Shown here: positions 59,086-64,000 of the stretch, piece after piece | Position numbering within the stretch: the stretch's first letter is position 1 | Layout: each line of letters opens with the position of its first letter | DNA from: Flammeovirgaceae bacterium | GTDB taxonomy: Bacteria > Bacteroidota > Bacteroidia > Cytophagales > Cyclobacteriaceae | Length of the DNA stretch: 64,000 nucleotides | Direction: 5' to 3' | Assembly: GCA_027487845.1 (NCBI GenBank) | Contig: JAIYCV010000041.1 | Span: 1-64,000, forward strand | Position numbers and translations under genes: made by a program | The notes under the pieces: generated by a model | Database searches by the model: none | Seen by the model: the letters and a program-made list of their open reading frames with translations, nothing else | Told to the model about the DNA's origin: nothing

Positions 59086-59159
59086 TGATCCCGATTGGAT
59101 TCGAACCAATGACCTACTGCTTAGAAGGCAGTTGCTCTATCCAGCTGAGCTACGAGACC
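59086..59159 (-). tRNA. tRNA-Arg (anticodon TCT)
   Basis: GGTCTCGTAGCTCAGCTGGATAGAGCAACTGCCTTCTAAGCAGTAGGTCATTGGTTCGAATCCAATCGGGATCA. Confidence 0.96.
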
Positions 59160-59213
59160 AGACTTCGCCAGACCTACGTTTGCTCAATCAAGCCAATGCG
59201 TAGTCATAGTTAA

Positions 59214-59303
<90 letters not shown>

Positions 59304-59414
59304 TTTTTGATAACAAGGCTGCAAATATAAATATATTGATCTTATTTCGTGCCATCTTTTGTTTTTTTTGAACAGCCCAATTGAGCCCAACGCTTTTTCG
59401 CCAAGAAAGGCTTA

Positions 59415-59741
59415 TTATTTTTGCTTTAAAAAAGCTCCCGTAAGCGCTGCAAATCCGCCCACTAATCCACCGATTAATGTGGTTAGCACAAATGAATTAA
59501 GAGGCAGAAGTTTGTTTACTTTTTCAGTCAAGATCGAGTGCGTGGTTTGGTCAATATAGAAAGCCATTCCGAGCCAAAGAATCCCAACACCAACAAAACC
59601 TGCGACAAAAGAAAAGCCAGTTTTGTTGCCCACCGCGAAAGCTACGCCAAACGCTCCGATCGCCAATGTCCACCATGGCAAAAAAGTTTGAAATAAAAAA
59701 CAGACAAAGATGGTAGCTATGATTTGAATAATAAATTTCAT
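59415..59741 (-). CDS. Hypothetical membrane protein
   Basis: 108 aa, multiple hydrophobic segments. Confidence 0.75.
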   Translation of the reverse strand: MKFIIQIIATIFVCFLFQTFLPWWTLAIGAFGVAFAVGNKTGFSFVAGFVGVGILWLGMAFYIDQTTHSILTEKVNKLLPLNSFVLTTLIGGLVGGFAALTGAFLKQK

Positions 59742-62179
59742 TTTGATGCAGGCGTTAAAGTAGTTGTAAATAGAGCAGATGAGACAAGTGCCGATGGAGC
59801 TCTTTCAAATTTTAAACGTAGCGGCTGAGCTTTTTCCCATGGAGTTATAAAGTTATCATAGTACGGACTCCCTGGGTTGCCCGATTGTCCGCCTGGATAA
59901 ACTCCCCAGGCTTTTATTCCTGTTTTCTCAAGACTCACCACCATGCGCCAACTTGGCCCCCATCCTCCGCGTGATGCATTCAGAGTATTGGCGTTTCCTC
60001 CGTTTATGGCGTGCACACTGAACGGTTCTAGGCGCAATAGATGCCGAACAAATGAATCTTTAAAGTGCGCCCAATCAGCTTTTCGCCCATGGTCTTTTTC
60101 CCATTTGTTGATGCGCTCAATGGCCCGTTGAAGCCCCATTTTTATGATGTCATTTTTGGTTTCTTTTTCAGGCGTTTTTTGATGATCATAAAAAGAAAGA
60201 TCAGGATGGTTCTTCAATAGCCACCAAGTCATATATTCCGAAGGCTTTGGCAAACTCACCTTGCTATCTACCATTTCGTCCCATATCGACAATTGTAATT
60301 CTTCCAACCAGGCTTCGAAATAAGAAGCAGCAGTTCCTTCGGCATTATTGGTGTAATTCCATGCCTTCACCAACTCAACAATTTTCTTTTCATCTTCCGT
60401 TAATGTGAATGATTGAACACCTTCAATCAATAGAGGAAGGTATTCTTCAGCTTGAATATTATAGTTGTCGTTTTGTAATTGCATCATTTGCTGAGGAGTG
60501 ATGTTGTTCATTTCACTCAAAACTCGGTTCACTCTTCTATTCCGATAATGCTCCCACTGATTCGAATGGACAAAGTAAGGGTAGCTGCCATCTACAGGGT
60601 ATTGATTAGCGGAACTAACAAAACCTCGCTCCGGATTTTTGATCATTACATTTTGATCAAAGGGAATAAAAGCCTTCCACTCAGAAGAGGTCTTTGATCC
60701 ATCCAACACAAACTTTCCCTCGTCTTTTCTGCGCACTGGGTATTTACCCTGTATGCGTATGGCAATGTCCCCTGACACGGATGCGAAAGCAAAATTTTGG
60801 GCTGGGAAGTAATAATGATCAAGCGCTTTCATATAGTCGCTATGGTTCTTGCCCCGATTAAACTCATAGAATGTTCGCAAGATGTTACCTCCATCGTGCG
60901 CAATCCATCGATAGGCATAATGCTTATTTTGTTTATCGGCATGATACGATTCATCATAGGTCACCGGCCCGAGGTGGGTTAACACGATCGTATCGTAGAA
61001 GTCAGGCCTGCCTTTGATCGAGAATTTCTCTATTATTTTTTTAGTTGATTTCCATTGCCCATCGCTCAGGTATTCATTCTTGGTGTTGTCTTTGAATGTG
61101 ATTTTATACCAATCCACTAAATCACGTTGGGCGTTCGTGGGACCCCATGCAATGGAATCATTGAAGCCTATGATTACACATGGCGATCCTGGAAACGAAG
61201 CACCCATTGAGTTAATGCCTGGTGCGTTCAGGTGGATCGCATACCAAATGGAGGGCATCGTCAATCCGAGGTGTGGATCACTGCATAAAATGGGGGAGCC
61301 ACTAGCTGTTTTTTTGCCACTTACTGCCCAGTTGTTACTGCCAATATTCTTAGGTTGTTTTTCTACAGGTTTAATCGAAACAATTTCGATCGGTTTGACG
61401 GCTGTCAGTGAGTCAAGAGTTACAGGCTTGAACTTCCAGCCGCCTTCATTATCTACGATGGGGTCGCTGACCGGCTCGCGATCGGGGAAGAGAAGATCAA
61501 GAGTTTCCTTCCCGAAAGTGCTTAACGCATTTGTTAACTCAATATCATTTTCTCCAGAATTGAGCGTTTTTGCCATATTCATCAGAAATAGGCCTACCTT
61601 CAATTCTGTCCAAGGCTCTGGTCTGTAACCCATCAATTTGTATTCGATGGGAAGATCTTCATCGCTCAATTGATCAATGTAAGCGTTCACCCCCGCAGTA
61701 TATGACATTACCGCTTCTTCAATTTCTGGATCAGCCTTGATCATCTTAAGGCTATTCTGTGCACCTACCACCATTCCTAATCTGCGCTGGTTTCTGTCAA
61801 AATCGAGAGCAGCCGCGCCAGCAATTTCCGAAATTCTACCTGCTGCAGCGTGCGTTTGAAATTCCATCTGCCACAACCGATGCTGGGCTGTTACGTATCC
61901 TTGTGCATAATAAAGATCAGCATTGTTGCTGGCAAAGAGGTGGGAGATAAGGGCACTATCATACACGACTGTGACTTTGTCTTTCAAGCCCGGAAGATTC
62001 ACCTCTTGATTGCTCACCTTGCTCGTCTCAGCATTCTGCCAGAAGCCATGAAAAGGATCGAGAAAACTACCGAGCGGTGGGATTGGGCTACCGAAATTCC
62101 AGACATTGTTTAAAGCATAAAGCAAAGAAGCCGTTACCAAAAAGGAGAAAGCGAACTTAATAATTTTCATGTACACCAA
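59738..62179 (-). CDS. Penicillin acylase family (Ntn hydrolase)
   Basis: GSNNWAVSGKKTASGSPILCSDPHLGLTMPSIWY. Confidence 0.96.
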   Translation of the reverse strand: MVYMKIIKFAFSFLVTASLLYALNNVWNFGSPIPPLGSFLDPFHGFWQNAETSKVSNQEVNLPGLKDKVTVVYDSALISHLFASNNADLYYAQGYVTAQHRLWQMEFQTHAAAGRISEIAGAAALDFDRNQRRLGMVVGAQNSLKMIKADPEIEEAVMSYTAGVNAYIDQLSDEDLPIEYKLMGYRPEPWTELKVGLFLMNMAKTLNSGENDIELTNALSTFGKETLDLLFPDREPVSDPIVDNEGGWKFKPVTLDSLTAVKPIEIVSIKPVEKQPKNIGSNNWAVSGKKTASGSPILCSDPHLGLTMPSIWYAIHLNAPGINSMGASFPGSPCVIIGFNDSIAWGPTNAQRDLVDWYKITFKDNTKNEYLSDGQWKSTKKIIEKFSIKGRPDFYDTIVLTHLGPVTYDESYHADKQNKHYAYRWIAHDGGNILRTFYEFNRGKNHSDYMKALDHYYFPAQNFAFASVSGDIAIRIQGKYPVRRKDEGKFVLDGSKTSSEWKAFIPFDQNVMIKNPERGFVSSANQYPVDGSYPYFVHSNQWEHYRNRRVNRVLSEMNNITPQQMMQLQNDNYNIQAEEYLPLLIEGVQSFTLTEDEKKIVELVKAWNYTNNAEGTAASYFEAWLEELQLSIWDEMVDSKVSLPKPSEYMTWWLLKNHPDLSFYDHQKTPEKETKNDIIKMGLQRAIERINKWEKDHGRKADWAHFKDSFVRHLLRLEPFSVHAINGGNANTLNASRGGWGPSWRMVVSLEKTGIKAWGVYPGGQSGNPGSPYYDNFITPWEKAQPLRLKFERAPSALVSSALFTTTLTPASK

Positions 62180-62225
62180 ATTAATTCCCTAATTTTCGCC
62201 ATTTATTTTCAAAAAGCAATCTTTA

Positions 62226-62738
62226 ATGAGTGAGGGGGCTATTAAAACCGAATGGTTTGTGTTTTACACTAAGAGCAGACAAGAGAAAAAAGTGAACGAA
62301 CTTTTGTTGAAAAACGAATTTCAATCATTCTTACCTACCCAAAAGGTGATGAGGCAATGGAGCGACCGGAAGAAGAAAGTGGAAGTGCCGTTGTTCAACT
62401 CTTACATTTTTGTGAAAATTGAAGAGTACCGAATCGTTGATGTGCTGAAAATCCCAGGGGTATCATGGAATATAAGACATAATGGGAAGCCCGCTTTTTT
62501 GCGACAAAAGGAATATGAGTTGATCAGCCGCTATGTTCAAACAGGGTTGTTTATTGAGGTCAGTCAAAATAGCGAATTGGTAGCCGGGGATAAAGTCAAA
62601 GTTATAGATGGTCCGATGAAGGGTTTTATGGGCACTTTGACCAAGAGAAACACAGAAAATTTATTTTCGGTGTTTATTGATTCATTAAATTATTCCCTTA
62701 CTATTCAGATAGATAGCCAAGTTTTGGAAAAAGTCTAG
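62226..62738 (+). CDS. NusG-like/UpxY-family transcription antiterminator
   Basis: WFVFYTKSRQEKKVNELL; VAGDKVKVIDGPMKGFMGTL (KOW). Confidence 0.93.
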   Translation: MSEGAIKTEWFVFYTKSRQEKKVNELLLKNEFQSFLPTQKVMRQWSDRKKKVEVPLFNSYIFVKIEEYRIVDVLKIPGVSWNIRHNGKPAFLRQKEYELISRYVQTGLFIEVSQNSELVAGDKVKVIDGPMKGFMGTLTKRNTENLFSVFIDSLNYSLTIQIDSQVLEKV

Positions 62739-62796
62739 TTACTTTTTTTTGCCTTGCTGTATAAAGAGTAAGAAATCTACTCGTTAATTTTTACTT

Positions 62797-63348
62797 TTGC
62801 ACGTGCTTGAGCAGTTGATTACGTCCCGTACGAGAATAAAAATGTTGTTGAAATTCTTTTCAAACAGCAATTCGACTTCGTATTTGCGGGAACTTGCAGA
62901 GGAATTCGGGGAATCTACCAATTCAATCAGATTGGAACTCAATAAGCTCTCCAAGGCTGGCTACCTGACGTCAAGTTCTAAAGGGAGAACCATCGAATAT
63001 CGAGCTAATACTACTCATCTTCTTTTCCCTGAAATAAAAAAACTTGTTCACAAATACTTGGGTATCGACACAATTGTTGAAGACATTGTAAATAAGGTAG
63101 TTGAGAAATTAGGTAAAGTCTTCTTTTGCTTTATCACAGGTGATTATGCCAAAGGAAAAGACAGCGGTATAATAGATGTTGTTTTTGTTGGTGATGTAGA
63201 CCAACAATACCTTCGGGTTTGTGTAGAACGAGCCGAGGCACTCATCCACCGGAAAATCAGAACGTTGGTTCTTTCCTTGTCTGAGTTTAAAATAAACAGG
63301 GAAGATTTGAAAGTAGATAAGGCGATTGTTCTCTGGGGAGAAGAATAG
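62797..63348 (+). CDS. Winged-helix regulator with C-terminal nucleotidyltransferase-like domain
   Basis: wHTH SYLRELAEEFGESTNSIRLELNKLSKAGYL; NTase-like FITGDYAKGKDSGIIDVVFVGD. Confidence 0.82.
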   Translation: MHVLEQLITSRTRIKMLLKFFSNSNSTSYLRELAEEFGESTNSIRLELNKLSKAGYLTSSSKGRTIEYRANTTHLLFPEIKKLVHKYLGIDTIVEDIVNKVVEKLGKVFFCFITGDYAKGKDSGIIDVVFVGDVDQQYLRVCVERAEALIHRKIRTLVLSLSEFKINREDLKVDKAIVLWGEE

Positions 63349-63536
63349 AGAATAGCCTTTATACGAGTCCTTTGTGAAAGCAAGTCCACCAAAATGTGAC
63401 TGAAAGGGCGGAGCTGTAAAAAAAATCTGGGTTTATTGTGTTCCTTCGGGGAGTAATTAAATTTCAAAACTGTCAAAAAATGATCAAAATGAATTTCAAA
63501 AGTTTTTTTTTCAATCATAAAAAAATAGTTTAAGTG

Positions 63537-64000
63537 ATGAAAAAAATACTATTTTCGATGCTTTTCGCATGTTTTATTATGTCTTGCGTTACAAATAAAA
63601 AATACAACCTCTTGCAAAAGGACGATGTAAATAAGACGAATCTTCCTCGTGAAAAAGTAGTGCGCACGTATGACCTTGATAGTGTTTATCAAACGATACA
63701 GACGAATGATGTTTTGTTCATTAGTTTCGAAAGTTTGACTTCCAAAGAATTTGATTTTTTCGGAAAATCGTCCCAACAGTCTGGAAATACAGCATCTCTA
63801 GCCCTTGGCGCAAGTGCAATAGGTGACTTGGTGGATGATAAAGGAGAAATTCCTTTTCCAGTGGTTGGCAGGGTTAAAGTTGCTGGTCTTACGGTTTTCG
63901 AAGCTCAAAAGGCGTTGCAAAAGATAGCTTCTAAATATTTAGAATCTCCCATTGTTAAAGTTAGGTTGTTTAATTTTAGAGTACATTTTGTAGGTGAGGT
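63537..64000 (+). CDS. Polysaccharide export lipoprotein (Wza/SLBB-like), truncated by window end
   Basis: MKKILFSMLFACFIMSCVTNKKYNLLQ...DVLFISF...GEIPFPVVGRVKVAGLTVFEAQKAL. Confidence 0.93.
   Translation, partial: MKKILFSMLFACFIMSCVTNKKYNLLQKDDVNKTNLPREKVVRTYDLDSVYQTIQTNDVLFISFESLTSKEFDFFGKSSQQSGNTASLALGASAIGDLVDDKGEIPFPVVGRVKVAGLTVFEAQKALQKIASKYLESPIVKVRLFNFRVHFVGE

Overview
The window looks like a chromosomal segment from a Bacteroidetes (Cytophagales-like) bacterium. The assignment rests on the gene families and on TTTG / TAnnTTTG promoter motifs. The left edge (1-6860) is a type II-C CRISPR-Cas locus: a truncated array (47-bp repeats, ~30-bp spacers), cas2, a frameshifted cas1, an unrelated-looking ORF lodged between cas1 and cas9, cas9, and a tracrRNA I could locate by its anti-repeat, promoter and terminator. 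Most of the rest is core metabolism: tesA/ybbAB-like cluster, ribBA, surE, priA, cca, an ECF sigma factor, ftsE-like gene, SRP RNA, a complete trpEGDCFBA-aroF operon, tamL/bamA-like gene, rnz, purC, a fatty-acid/thiolase cluster, penicillin acylase, three tRNAs, and the start of an exopolysaccharide locus. The most interesting non-routine signals are: (1) a classic trp attenuator (leader peptide MKAFSFIAWWWHRSVFDR, antiterminator and terminator) directly downstream of a ribosomal protein THX gene; (2) a 168-bp MITE-like element with 17-bp TIRs and a TTAAA target duplication that interrupts a gene also broken by a frameshift; (3) an acyltransferase (MBOAT)/SGNH pair bounded by purC and a decayed purC 5' fragment; (4) a GIY-YIG ORF wedged among an intact tRNA-Pro and two tRNA-Pro-derived fragments; (5) signs of erosion of CRISPR adaptation (cas1 frameshift, damaged repeat); (6) an internal duplication in Cas9. 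No wholly new multi-gene system could be demonstrated from sequence alone.
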